Assembly (NCBI RefSeq): GCF_003590095.1 | Contig: NC_039499.1 | Span: forward strand, 930,001 to 994,000 | Direction: 5' to 3' | Source of the DNA: Trichoplusia ni | Taxonomy: Eukaryota; Arthropoda; Insecta; Lepidoptera; Noctuidae | Length of the DNA: 64,000 nt | In this document: positions 12,101 to 23,900 of the stretch, one piece after another | Layout: every line of letters begins with the position of its first letter | How positions within the stretch are numbered: the first letter of the stretch is position 1 | Notes under the pieces: model-generated | The model's database searches: none | Told to the model about the DNA's origin: nothing | What the model saw: the letters and a program-made list of their open reading frames with translations, nothing else | Translations under genes and position numbers: made by a program

Positions 12101-13039
12101 AGACAAATGAAACCTATACATTAACCTCCTTACGTAATTTTCCGAATCGATTTTCAATGTAACGCGACGTGACAAAACTCTAACAAGGTCGGAAATATAA
12201 TTGATAAAGTTTTGTTTCCGTTTGTTGTTGTCTGTATAATCTGTATAGAACAGGCAATAGGTACCTACGGGTAAGAGTTATCTTCATTGTAAAGAATTTT
12301 CATTTAAGCAAAAGCCTTAATTTTTTTTTTAAGATAATTATTTTTGCATAAATAAGTATAGTGTGTAAGGTTATAATAATCAGACCTCTGATTTTTGCAA
12401 AACATCTTAAAGTAAATTGTTGCAGGCATATAATAACTTTACGTCATATACATATGGTTGAAAATAGAACATTCATTTTTGAAGTCGTTTAAAAGCTCTA
12501 ATTGTAACATAAAAAGTTTTAAACAGTCGAATAAGTCCTCTTTGTCCTGAGTAGTTAACTGCTTTAATTATAATTATACAGTGCCTAATGGTAGACTTCC
12601 TTCTCAGAATAGGCTGTGTTAGCAGCTATAATGTGAAGTAATTCTCTGTAACACATTAAGCTCACAGCTTGGCTCGAAGTATTACAAGGATATGCTCTTA
12701 CTGTGTAACTGTACTATTATTCTTATTTTATTATATAACTATTCTTAATTGTCGTTCTGACCTTAAGATAAACGGATTTGTACAGACGTGGTTGCAGGGT
12801 CGAATGGTTTACTCAAATCAAAAGATACACAATCAATCAATTGGACACAACTCGCGACCCCTTGCCTCCAGCAAGCTCACGTCATGAGTTGGGACTTCGG
12901 TTATGTCTAAACTAGTCGGGTGATTCTGATAAACACTGGTAAATAAACCTTTATTACTGGAAATGGGACTTTTCTTTGATAAACGATTTGTGCGATAGTG
13001 ATGGTGAAGTTAAATCTTGAGATAACGTTTTGTTTTCAA
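9151..13039. other. Non-coding, AT-rich
   Basis: The longest ORF is 101 codons (10239-10544, minus). Its composition is plausible for protein but it has no recognisable domain and no flanking exon signals; treated as unproven. Confidence 0.45.
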
Positions 13040-13190
13040 ATATTATCTCAATGGGAAGAGGCCTTTGCTCGGATCAAAATAGGTAATATAATTTTAAAAC
13101 TATTCTGTTCTTAAAATTATTTACTTAATGTGCCAAAACAAAACCAAACCAGTCAGTATATGTCCCACTGCTGGTAATAGGTTTGGCATA
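13040..13190. repeat. Decayed LINE-like 3' fragments
   Basis: GGGAAGAGGCCTTTGCTCGG reads forward and GTATATGTCCCACTGCTGGT reads in reverse; both are recognisable blocks of the LINE 3' end with the AGCAGTGGGAC motif. Two fragments of opposite orientation. Confidence 0.35.
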
Positions 13191-13234
13191 GATTTGATAG
13201 ACATAGATACGAATATTTGAAAATCCAGGTATCC

Positions 13235-13405
13235 TTACTTGTGTCCTCTACGGTTTGTCAGTGGTATTTTAGAATAATTAAGAAAGTCCGCAACTGTGAA
13301 ACTACAAACTTTGCCTGTAGGGATCGAACCGGTATCTTCACCTTTAACCTTGTCAGCCCCAAGTCCATACACTGAACCACTACACCAAGACGACATTTTA
13401 TAGTA
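13235..13405 (-). repeat. tRNA-derived SINE, minus strand
   Basis: On the minus strand GTGTAGTGGTTCAGTGTATG is A-box-like and, about 50 bp on, GGTTCGATCCC (13320-13330) is a perfect B box. A tRNA-unrelated body extends to about 13240. The ORF across it is incidental. Confidence 0.6.
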
Positions 13406-13759
13406 CATACGATTTAATCTTATCAAAACAGATCACGTATATTATGTAGTTAGAAAATTTCCTCGTGTAGTCAAAAGGAAGGTAGAGGCCGTAATAAGCT
13501 GAAGCCTTACATCTCAACTATAGTACTTGTGTATAAGATAAGGGGATTGATAGGGAATACGAATTACATGTTATATTAATCGTCTCGAGTAACTTATATA
13601 ATATATACCTATAGGTATATGTAGGTCAGGAAGTCACTCCAACTATCTATGTAATTTGCTTAGAGAATGGTGAGCGTTTGGGAATATATTTTGAAAAGTA
13701 AATTTTGAAAAAGTTGTAGCCGTAATTGTCTTTCTTTTTGTGTGGTTTATTTATATCAC

Positions 13760-13802
13760 AAAGTCATAGTTAAAGCCACTTGTAGGCTTAAACTATGACT
13801 TT
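13760..13802. repeat. 18-bp inverted repeat with one mismatch, 7-bp loop
   Basis: AAAGTCATAGTTAAAGCC (13760-13777) pairs with GGCTTAAACTATGACTTT (13785-13802) apart from one A/A position. The right arm's ATGACTTTATAT recurs about 17 bp further on. Confidence 0.7.
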
Positions 13803-14412
13803 ATATATTGAATGACTTTATATGTTTTCCTGTACCATTTTCAGCTAGTGAGCTGGAATCAATCAATTTATAGTTGGTCCTTTTTTTTTCTTTTAAATCA
13901 ACTTTAACAAGCTGTAGCTTCGCAATTTGACTGTATTGTTTTTATTTTTTACCACAGAACTTCGGAATGGATGAAGTGAATTTGTTGATCCTTTTTTCAT
14001 TTAACGTGAAATAGCTGTTATCGAGTTCGGTTAAGTCATTTTGTATTTGAAGTCAGTTACATGGTTTTTTTGTTAAAATAATGTTGTGACGTATTATTTC
14101 ATATTGATAGTACCTGTAAGTAAATATGAAGCAAGTCATAATTTAGTAAAAAGAAAAACTATTCGCAGATACAGCCATTGGATATTTCATAAATTCTCTA
14201 GCTCATAAGTGGCGACAGATTGACATTTAGAAACACAGTATAATTAATTCTCGGGGGTGAGTCTCAAAATTAATAATGAACTAAAACCTTTAGAAACTCA
14301 AATTGAAATAGAATATCAGTTTAATCAAAGGTTTATGTCAACATTACTTCAAAATAATTCATTATTAAAGAAACTTTTCTACACAGATCTTATTAAATTT
14401 CAAACACGTTAC

Positions 14413-14540
14413 ACTAGCTTTTGCCGTAGCTCAGCTCTGGGGTGATTATATTTTTAAACTTCAAGCTATTCATACACCAGATTTCATCAGAATGGGTTTA
14501 GCAGTTTACGAGTGAAAGCGTAACAGCCGTATGGCGCGGA
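14413..14540 (-). mobile_element. Truncated Helitron-like element, minus orientation
   Basis: Starts ACTAGCTTTTGCCGTAGC and contains the familiar ATTTCATCAGAATGGGTTTA and GTGAAAGCGTAACAG blocks, then stops matching; the 5' end of the element is missing. Confidence 0.5.
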
Positions 14541-16070
14541 CATATCGACATATTAAATGGAGTCTAAACATTCGCTCTTACTTCATTGAACTAGAATGCC
14601 GGCCGTGTCAACAATCTATTGTCTAGATATAGGCTGAAACACATGCATCCTAAAATAAAGCTCCACACGCCGCTTGTATGTCTCATAGCAATACAAATAG
14701 CTATCCAGTGCGGTGAACTGGAAGATTGTGGGATCATTTAAAAGAAAATTGTAGTAATACTCATACAAACCATAGAAACCATCAGATATGGGATAAAACA
14801 AACTTAATAATACCACTCAATCGTTATAAAGGAAAATGCAAAAAAAAACATTTCAAAAATTTGCCACCCCTGTTGAAGAGAAAAAGCAATATACATCTAT
14901 CATAAATTACAGCGAAGAATGGAAGAAAAAGCGCATCAAAATCAGTTCATGTGTTTGCGAGCTTAATCTAAGATGGCTGTCACTTACATACAGTATTCAC
15001 TTATTCAGATGACACCTGTAAGAAAGACGCTTCCTTTTTCTGTTTAAAAAATAAACCTTATGCCTTTGAGATAAAGCCGTTGTCGGTGTCAAACTGTCAC
15101 CGCGTTTCAGTCGAGTGTAGTTCAGTCAAGTTTAATATTGCGAATATTAAAGGCTTTTACGACTCTAACCTGTAATGAAACATGCAATCGTGCTAAATAT
15201 GTGACACGGATTTCTATTGTGTCAAATTGCAGTTAGCAATGTTATTAACCTGAAAAGCGCCACTGTGGATTTACGATTATAAAGGAATTTTAATATCGTT
15301 ACCGCGTAACCGCCCGTAATACTTTATTATAGTAAGCTTCCGACTTTAATGAGATGTCGCAAAATCTGTATTAGAGTGATTGTCGACTGGGGCTGAGCTA
15401 AATTAAAATATATAAACTCGCAACATAAAACATCCTAAGCCTTTAATATGATGTTTTTAAAGCAAAACTATAGCCTTTGTGGAAGGGAGATGACGACTTA
15501 CATTACTTATAACCGCGTCTCGCTTCTACAAAAGCAACGGACCTGTAAGAGCTCAGTGAGCACGTAGGTACAAGTCAACAAAAAACGGAAAAAACAACAT
15601 ATATTTTTCTTCCAAAGCCCCACGTTAGGAATTTTCCCATTACTCTAAATACCTTTCACAGACATCTCGGGTTCAGATCAAATAGCTAATACCCAAATAG
15701 GTTACACTTCAGAAATTCAATCACTTAGCCGCGGAACGTCAATTATAACAATATGTATAAGGACCAGATAATATATGACCCTCAAAGTATCAGATTAGAT
15801 ACTTATGTAATTCAATTACCCCGCCTTCTTTAGTAATTTATTACTGGCAATATATCAAATACGAAGAAAGGTCATAATAAGTTGGTTGGGAGCTCGTTAA
15901 AGGTATAGAAACTGTCATTCGACAATCGGCAGTAGATAACAAATGGACTTATTGGTTGACTGTTTCGATATAATTAAATGTCGAGCGTATTACGGAATGT
16001 ACATTGTTATAGCAGCGTTTGTAACAAAGAACATAATAACTCTGTACTCTACTAAACATTCTATAGATGT
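14541..16070. other. Non-coding, AT-rich
   Basis: No gene, RNA or clear element recognised. Confidence 0.5.
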
Positions 16071-16365
16071 TCAAATTATTTGACTGTTTTAGAGGAGAGT
16101 ACTTTGTAATAATATTTTTTTGCTATAAAAAACAAACAACCAATTTCAAATAGGAACTGAGCTTATCAATAATGTTGGTTCAACCAGTAAGGAGTTCAGT
16201 CTGAACTCTATTCAACATCCTATAACTTGTCATTATATTCAAATTATCTGGCTGCGTTAGAGGAGAGTACTTTGTTATCATATTTTTTACGAAAAACACA
16301 TACAACCAATTTCAAATAGAAACTAAGCTTATCAACAATGTTGGTTCATCCAGTACGAAGTTCTG
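16071..16365. repeat. Diverged tandem duplication, offset 168 bp
   Basis: Copies 16071-16198 and 16239-16365 share TCAAATTAT, TTAGAGGAGAGTACTTTG, CAACCAATTTCAAATAG and GCTTATCAA, then AATGTTGGTTCA. There is an estimated 10-15% divergence by eye. About 40 bp of unrelated sequence separates the copies. Confidence 0.75.
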
Positions 16366-16509
16366 AGGTAACAAATAAAAAAGATACCGCCGTACTGATG
16401 ATGTCGGTTGGAAATAATAAGGAAAAAATCTTGGCTTGGCTTAACTTCTACAGGAGGAGCTTTGATAGTATTATAACTGTTGCAGCTGTCCAACTTACAA
16501 CAGTAACTG

Positions 16510-16640
16510 CACGGATAAGCGAGTGGCTGAGGACACCAGGCCAAAGCCACTCTGCGCGATGTGTCGCGAGTTCGATCCCCGCGTAGGACACGTGTCGTTT
16601 TTAAAAAGAAACTCTGAGACGCGATTGTAGACCATCTTTA
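16510..16640 (+). repeat. tRNA-derived SINE or tRNA pseudogene
   Basis: AAGCGAGTGGCTGAGGACAC resembles an A box; GAGTTCGATCCCC at 16568 is a B box, about 40 bp downstream. No proper acceptor stem closes it, so it is not a functional tRNA. Two overlapping ORFs on opposite strands here are artefacts. Confidence 0.55.
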
Positions 16641-18348
16641 CTTTGATACCTATTGTCAAATATTTTTATGCTTCTAACTATAGGTAACCCTGCCTGAACG
16701 TCGACCGCTGTAAAAGAACTAAGTTAACAGAAAAAATAGTAAATATCTGGATTTCCACGTATTTCTAGTATGTGAAGATTTTGTATTTATTGCTAGAAAC
16801 TTTTAACAAGAGAGAATTCTCGTTTATGTGTACAGTACAAACACAATCTAACGAGCTCGTATTGGTCTTCTTAAATGTAACAAATAAAAAATTTAAACCC
16901 TGATTGCTACCCTAGGGCTGTCCAAAATTAAAGAATTTCTGGGATACAAAAATACAATGTTTTTATCATTTTACGCTTATCAATATTACTATTATAATAA
17001 TACCAGATTGTAAATGGTCTCCCAACAGGCAACGACTTTCCATGTTTGAATTTGTTCAACTTTCAACAGTTTATTTCCTTTAATTAATTTGCAGCGCACT
17101 AGCACATTGACGATTGAAGTTCAATTTAAGTACATCCCAATTCCCAAAGTCGTATTTTAATTATTTTTAAATTATAATCGTAAAACCAGCCATAAAAAGA
17201 TATGGCCAAAACACTCCACAGAACGTCACGCCTATAAAAGTTTAAAGTACATTAACCGCTTTTCTTTGTTTCCAGCTCATTATAAATGTGCCGTATATTT
17301 ATTTTCACTTTTAAACAAATATTTCAACGAAGTAAAGTTGTTTGTTTGTAAAACTAACACCTGGAGCCATGCCTCCGATTAATAAGAAATACTTTTTTGG
17401 CACAATAATTTTTTAATGTCTGTAATGTACTTAAAACATTTTGTAAAAATATGCTTCCCTTATGGAATTCAATTCGATTCTGCAACAACCTATTCCCCTC
17501 TTTCCTTCAGAAAAACGAATAAAAAACACTCAAACGTATGTAGATATGACATTTCGTTTCGATTGGTCACGTGACATGAAACTATTAATTCCATCCATCG
17601 ACCATTTTCAAACCACACCAACGTTTGCAGAAATGTCACTTGGCTAGTTAGGCCGGTGTCAAAAGCTAGTCTTCCATAAAAACTTTTATAAATAGATCTT
17701 CGGAAGTCTACATTAACTTTTGACTTTGATAAAGAGAGCTTCCTTGAGTGAGGTCTATTCGCAGCTGCGGCTGAAACTGATTGATGATAGTTTTGCATAC
17801 AAGAGAGGGAACTTTGTGTCCACGACTCAACGGTATAAACTTCTCATTAACTAGTTTTACATCATCATCATCACATTCATCTTGGTGGGACTGTTAACGG
17901 GAATTCTCAATTTTCCAAACTGGGATAAGCGATTCTGCGATCATTACTATTTCAGGCTGAATTCTGATTAAGTGACTGCCAAAACCAGCAAATTATTTCC
18001 TTCCTCCTTCCTTCCTCTTTCCCCATTTTATAAGGTGCAATTACGCTATTATTTTTATAATCTCTTGCATAAATGTTCAGTCGTAATATGAAAACATTTA
18101 TTTTCTGCATCTTCTTATAAAAAGGTCCAAAAATTTGCTTCGAGATAGGAGTAAAATATATTTTTTTTAATAGTTATAGCAATGAAACACATTAATAAAC
18201 AACTATCTACATATTTTGCGGTTTCGTAAGATTTACAAACGTTACTTACGTACCTTTTAACTTTTCTAACACCTAAAGAAGGGATCTAATATTTTAAACG
18301 GACCATATTTTGCTTTTGAACTTTCTGAATCAAACTTATAAAGTACAC
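16641..18348. other. Non-coding
   Basis: Overlapping ORFs on both strands at 17462-17798 share the same DNA and show no family motif. A pyrimidine-rich CCTTCC stretch lies near 17998-18020. Confidence 0.5.
17862..17877. repeat. Short (ATC)n microsatellite
   Basis: ATCATCATCATCAC run; a TTCC/CTTC-rich stretch follows at about 17995-18025. Confidence 0.6.
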
Positions 18349-18371
18349 GATAATCCTTGTTAAGGATTATC
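18349..18371. repeat. Short inverted repeat (GATAATCCTT / AAGGATTATC)
   Basis: A 10-bp perfect stem with a 3-bp loop, 140 bp before the larger hairpin at 18511. No uracil run follows, so it is not a recognisable terminator. Confidence 0.5.
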
Positions 18372-18510
18372 ACGGCATTAGGATCTGACTGACGAAGCTT
18401 ATTGTGAATTATTAATATGAGGGAGTTTGAGAACATTGTGTGTGTTCGTACATGTTAGTGTAAACTCAATAAATTGTAGCGTTGTGAAGGTTGCTTCGAG
18501 TTCTGTTAGC

Positions 18511-18554
18511 AGTTTATACTTAATGATGAATAATATCATCATTAAGTATAAACT
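18511..18554. repeat. Perfect 19-bp inverted repeat with 6-bp loop
   Basis: AGTTTATACTTAATGATGA (18511-18529) and its exact reverse complement (18536-18554) flank ATAATA. It would form a stable hairpin in single strands. Flanks do not extend the pairing. Confidence 0.8.
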
Positions 18555-18739
18555 CCTTTGTTTATATTTATGATTGTTTTCACGCAAAAAGAGAAGGATA
18601 GCGTTTAAAACTGATTTCAGTTACTTTAAAGATGCTTTTCTACTTTTACCGCACCTGAGGAGTATAATTCATCAAGGATAGGGAATATTCTTTTGTGCCT
18701 ATAAAATATAAGGGTTGCAGTTACCGCAGCAACAAGATA

Positions 18740-18925
18740 AAATTAAAGTAGTAGTACAGTAAAAAAAATCACCCATCTCAACTTTCAAATGGCTTGACCG
18801 ATTTTTATCAAATATGTCTTTGAACACTCGCACATAATTCACCTTTAAAACCAAACAAAACTTAATTGAAATCGCTCAATCCGTTCGATAGCTATAATGC
18901 CAAACGTACTTATTGCCTATGCATA
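18740..18925. repeat. Lepidopteran interspersed repeat (CACCCATCTCAACTTT… type)
   Basis: ATCACCCATCTCAACTTTCA, then GGCTTGACCGATTTTTATCA, AACACTCGCACATAATTCAC and TCAATCCGTTCGATAGCTAT form the ordered blocks of a common dispersed repeat. No coding. Confidence 0.45.
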
Positions 18926-19059
18926 TCAGAATTATTAGAAAATTACATATTAAAACAGTTGCTGGAATTTAGACTTGCAACTACCTATGTGCATAATAAT
19001 TCAATCTTTGAAACCCTAGTTCACATAAACACTAAATAAATTATACATAAATACTATAA

Positions 19060-19157
19060 TAATATTAGACCTTTGTTTAGTCCTAGCTACCGCATTAGGT
19101 TAAGTTACCTGTAATGGTAGATTAGTGTGATAATTAAATAAATAAATAAATAAACAC
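19060..19157 (+). repeat. Probable non-LTR retrotransposon 3' end with (AAAT)n tail
   Basis: CCTAGCTACCGCATTAGGTT and GGTAGATTAGTGTGATAATT are followed directly by five AAAT units (to about 19155), the usual form of a LINE 3' tail in Lepidoptera. Confidence 0.4.
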
Positions 19158-20612
19158 ACTTTTTTTGCATCGGGTGTTTGTAAAAAGTTCCCATATTTTC
19201 TAGCAAACATTTTATTTAAGTCGGTGAATTTAAAACGTGAGACTAACGAAGTTGTCTTACGCTTCGGTGTCTCCAATTAACAGCATCCCATGTATTCCCC
19301 TGGCTTAGCAAAATCTTTATTAATATATCATACATTATAGTTAGCATTCTTGGTCAAGATTTATAACCCAAGTAATGGAACGAGACTTGGTCTTAAGGAT
19401 GGTGACAGCGTTTTAAATTAAGAATTAAGGTCATAGTTTCATGAGTGTGTATTTATTATTTTTGCAGTGTAGTTATGATGTTATATATTTTTTCTCTCCA
19501 TCAACAAAGGACTTGGATACTATGAACTTTAATTCTTGTGTCAAAGGAATTTAAGAAATATTTTCTAAATTAAAGCACAGCTTTCGGCGCTAAAAAGTTA
19601 CTTTTTTGGGTCAGAGGTATTACAAGCATTTTTAAAATATGCTCTAAAATCACATTGATATCCCATTTCGCAAATCATTTGTCGAAAACACTAAGAAATC
19701 GGGTAACACTACTTGCTGAAAGTGTAAAGAACACAAATATAATGAAAATCCTAATAAACATATTTCAACGAACAAAAAATAATAACCTAACAACCTAATT
19801 CATTTCAAACTCTATTCAATTGCAACACAATTATTATGTTTGTTGTTACTTCACCGTATCAAAACCTCTTTATTACGACTAGAAGAGATTTCACTCTATA
19901 CGCCAGCACCCACTTGTATCCACACAGATTCAGAGACAATTCTACCTAGCAAATTGGTTTTCCTACGCTTTGCGAAGCTTGGCCTCCATTTGATCCGCTT
20001 AAAACCATAACTTCCCCCTTTTTCGTTCAAATTGACTTTTTATTTGTTTGGAAGAAGGTGTGTAAGTGTAGTATAAATAATAAACTAAATAACATTATTG
20101 GATTTCTTTTTCATAAATAAATATAACCTACTGGATTCTGGAAATCTACTTCTAATTTTGAATTCTTAATTTAAAATTCAACGGGACTTTTTCGTGCAGA
20201 TAAAAAATAGTAAACCAGTATTGCCACATTTTACTAGCTGGTAGTATAGTACTAGTATACTACAGTATGAAACACTAATACACGTCTAGGCAACAATAAG
20301 ACAGATCTCACATCAGACGGTAAATTAGCATAATGGGCTTTCTAACAGTTTCATACAAAGCGCGACCACAATGAGCATGCTACAATAAACACGTAAACAC
20401 GCTTTGTAACCTGATTCTCTCGTAACAACTAACTTGGCAATTTGTTAATTGCCGCAGTGTAATGTATAATGAATACATGCAAAAGGATGTGATGGTTCGA
20501 TCACAACACACCCAATGTAGATACAATTTGTTTTTTAAAGATATATAACCTTCCTTATTAATATAATCGTAAGGGTTGGGTTACAAATATTGGAATCTAA
20601 AATCACCGATCG

Positions 20613-20710
20613 ACAGGGAACTAGCGTGGTGATCAATGCTCAAACCTTTCCTGTAGGGGTAGAGGCTGGTACCCAGTAATGGGACGTGTATGGGTTGAAT
20701 ACCTGAATTT
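20613..20710 (+). repeat. Decayed LINE 3' fragment
   Basis: GTGGTGATCAATGCTCAAAC and CCAGTAATGGGACGTGTATG then GGTTGAAT correspond to the GGCCTATGCCCAGCAGTGGGAC and TAGGCTGA motifs of common lepidopteran LINE 3' ends. Confidence 0.4.
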
Positions 20711-20894
20711 TTTTGAGAATGACCGACCCTTGATCGCACCCGCTTGCCCATGGTTTAACGATGTCCAATTCCAATATTTGCACTCTACATTTTTCTTTAA
20801 CGAAACTATCTATTTTTTAATTTATAATAGATATGTCAAGCTATAAAGAAAATACTAAAATTGGCTTAAATAAAGGAATCAAAGTTTAACGTTA

Positions 20895-20985
20895 TACCCA
20901 CAGCGCCTGGTTTTGAACTTTCATTTAGCCAGCTTAAGCCAACAAATCCGATCCTTAAACCACTAGGTCACCACGACAGTATCAA
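20895..20985 (-). repeat. tRNA-derived SINE, minus strand
   Basis: On the minus strand GGTGACCTAGTGGTTTAAGG is the A-box region and AGTTCAAAACC the B box, about 45 bp apart, a layout shared by common lepidopteran SINEs. Confidence 0.55.
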
Positions 20986-23900
20986 ATAACTAATACCATC
21001 TAAAACAACTTTAAACTAGTAAATCTGTAACCCATTTCTAGGTCGTAAATATTCAATGAATTGCAACGGACGAAGGTTAATACCTGACTTACTCAGGCGG
21101 ATCAGATTAAATTTATCTGAGGGAAAGTTTTGCAAAGCTTCTTAGACAATGCCACATAAAGTTTGATCACAGTAAGATTTGAGGAGCCGCTGTTACTGAT
21201 CAAGAAACTACTCGTATTACGATCAAGATTAATTTTCTGTTGATTTATATCTTCTTAAGAGACACTTTTAGTTGGCAGTTGTTTACCCTTCAGCTGTACA
21301 CAATTTAGAAGGCGTGGCGTTTAATAGAAACTTCCAAGACAAAGTTCGCAAGTCTTTTATCTAGTTTGAGAAAAAACAACAGAATTAACTATTATTAACA
21401 TTTTATTAAGAATTTGAAAGTAGCGGTTTTTAATTATTGACATCAAGTCATAATATAAGTAAGAAAGATAAAGGTATTTATTATACTCTGATTCAGGTAG
21501 AAAGTCTCATGGAATAACGGTGGAAAAAATAAAATTCAAACAAACAAAGAATATTTTTATAGAGTGTTTATTTGAAATTTTACAAGCTTCAAGAATTCGA
21601 AGGATTTCATCAAAATCCAGGCAGATTTATGAGAAGGACTCAGTTAACCTTTACTTTACGAATCTCTGAGAATTTAATAAAATCGAAGTTCGCTGAACAA
21701 TACATTTTCAAAAACAATATATTTTTCATTGATTGATAAATATGTAGACAAAACTGTAGCTAATATAGCTATTTAACTGATCCTCTTTGAAACAATGTTT
21801 CTATGAAATACCAAATCTCAGCCTTTGGATATTGTTCGTATAAATATTTGATCGAATTGTGTTCTTTTTGATATACGTGAATAGTGAATATAGCGTATAA
21901 ACCCTTTATCTCGTTTGGTGGCGTGTGGGCCGAGCGAGTACCTCGACTTGATAACAAGCCTCACTCATCTCATTATAAAAATATGCGGCTTAAAGTCGTA
22001 GTAAATTTGCTTCAACCAACAATACGTAAATATAGACCATCGTACAACTTTTTACAGAAGCGCAATTAATGTCAAAACACCTATAAAATTAAGCACGAGT
22101 ACATAAATCTTGTATAGTTATCGCCAACACGCGTGCGCTGATAAAGTACTTTCATAAAAACTCTCTCGCTAAAATACGAGATAAGTATCGAGTACTGTGT
22201 GACCTATGCATGTATTATCAGATTATAGTGAGTAGCCTGTTATGCATACTGCTACCGTCCCTATACTTAGGTACAGACTCCCGCGTACATCTATTTAGGT
22301 TGTAATTATGCTAAATTTACCGTGACACCTCATCTGCGGTCCGGTGGCACTGGCGTCCGATAAACTGAAAAATTTTACGCGTAATCGTTGACAGCGATAT
22401 GACGGCGTGATACACAGGGGATCTCTGTATTCACGCGAACATTGATATTTTAATACGTAAATTCTTTTGTTTTGCCACACGTTACATGTCGATTGAATGA
22501 TTCGGATAGACGACGTTCCTCGTGGGAGCTCACAATTTCGAACGCGGCGAGTTCAAGCATTCGAATGCAAGTTTAACAAAATATTCGTGCGCTTGTTTGT
22601 TTTTATTTTTCACTCTATTTCGGTCAGGATTTATGCAAGGAGATGTTGTTTCTACACTGTTCAGCCGTTAATACAGCTCGCCTACGAATCTGTAAGTACC
22701 TATTTACTTGCAGTAATTATCAACTTTGCTAAATCTTTACTACTTATTTTTGAGGTATCTGGAACAAGTTCCATCTGTTTCAGAGCTATCGCATTCGACA
22801 TGTAATGGGTTACCTACATACAGGCAAGAACACATTTATTACGTTCGGAAATCATTCAGTTTCGTTTCTAAACAGACGGATAAGACGCTCGCCTATTACC
22901 GTTCTACGTATACATAGCGTTGCATTGCTCACGTAATTTGTTTATTATTAAAACCTCTTTACTTCAATGTGTCTTTTTGAAGGTATGTTTGTAACGCAGG
23001 TGAATAAACTAATAAAATTAAGAGCGATGATAGATATACGATAGACTATTAACAACAAAGTGTGGTCTCATTGTTGGCGCAGTTCCAAATCTGTACAATG
23101 CAATCTGTCGATCGAGATCAGATCAAGCAGTATCTAATCTAGTATCCACTGGGTTAACACTAACAACGGAACATTGATGAACAGAAGACATCTCGCATAC
23201 ATACTGACAAACCTGAACCTATTTTGTATAGCATATAAGTCTATTTTAGGTTGTCGTCTCTTGTAGTTTTCTTAGTAACATAATTCTTGTAAAACAGTTC
23301 TGGGGACTGTGAGCATACTGAAATATTTTGCTCTGCTCCGAGAGTTAATAAATGTATAATAGTGAATGTTCTATTCGTAATAAATGTGCATTTCCCAATG
23401 AATTATATCTAAAATGTAATGTCATGATATAAAAATCTTGAAGCAGTTGTAGAAAGAAACGGAAGCAAGAGTATTTATTGTTTTATTGACGTGTTTACTG
23501 AAGCTATATATTTTTTATTGAGGGCTATTCCCATAATGATGGTTGGTAAAAATAGACGCAGTCGTATACAGAAGTGCCTACTGTAAAGAGAATTTCGGGA
23601 TATCGTTTCATGCATTATTTGCAAGGAAACATAATTTGTGTATCTCGCCTCATAAGATTAACTTTTAAAAAGTCATAGACTTGTGTTTTATTGAAAAGCT
23701 GGCTAAATGCAAGTCAGACTCTCGAATAAAGAATGCCACCGTCATCTTTAAAAACAGCAAAAATATCACGTTTATTGTTAGGATTTTTCCCATAGAACTT
23801 TTTAAAACATTTTATGGGAACCCTAAATATATGGTCTAGATAGAAATTCAGTCAGTACCTAAAGTTACATTTAAATGCTCGCTGTATTGTGACTATCACA

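Noticed and set aside
16332..16586. ORFs on both strands around the 16.5-kb SINE
   Set aside because: Opposite-strand overlap across tandem repeat and SINE DNA; the RNA-derived A and B boxes explain the sequence.
22497..22691. Open frame ending at GTAAGTACC, possible exon
   Set aside because: The donor is good but the translation shows no recognisable protein and no acceptor partner was found; left as a note only.
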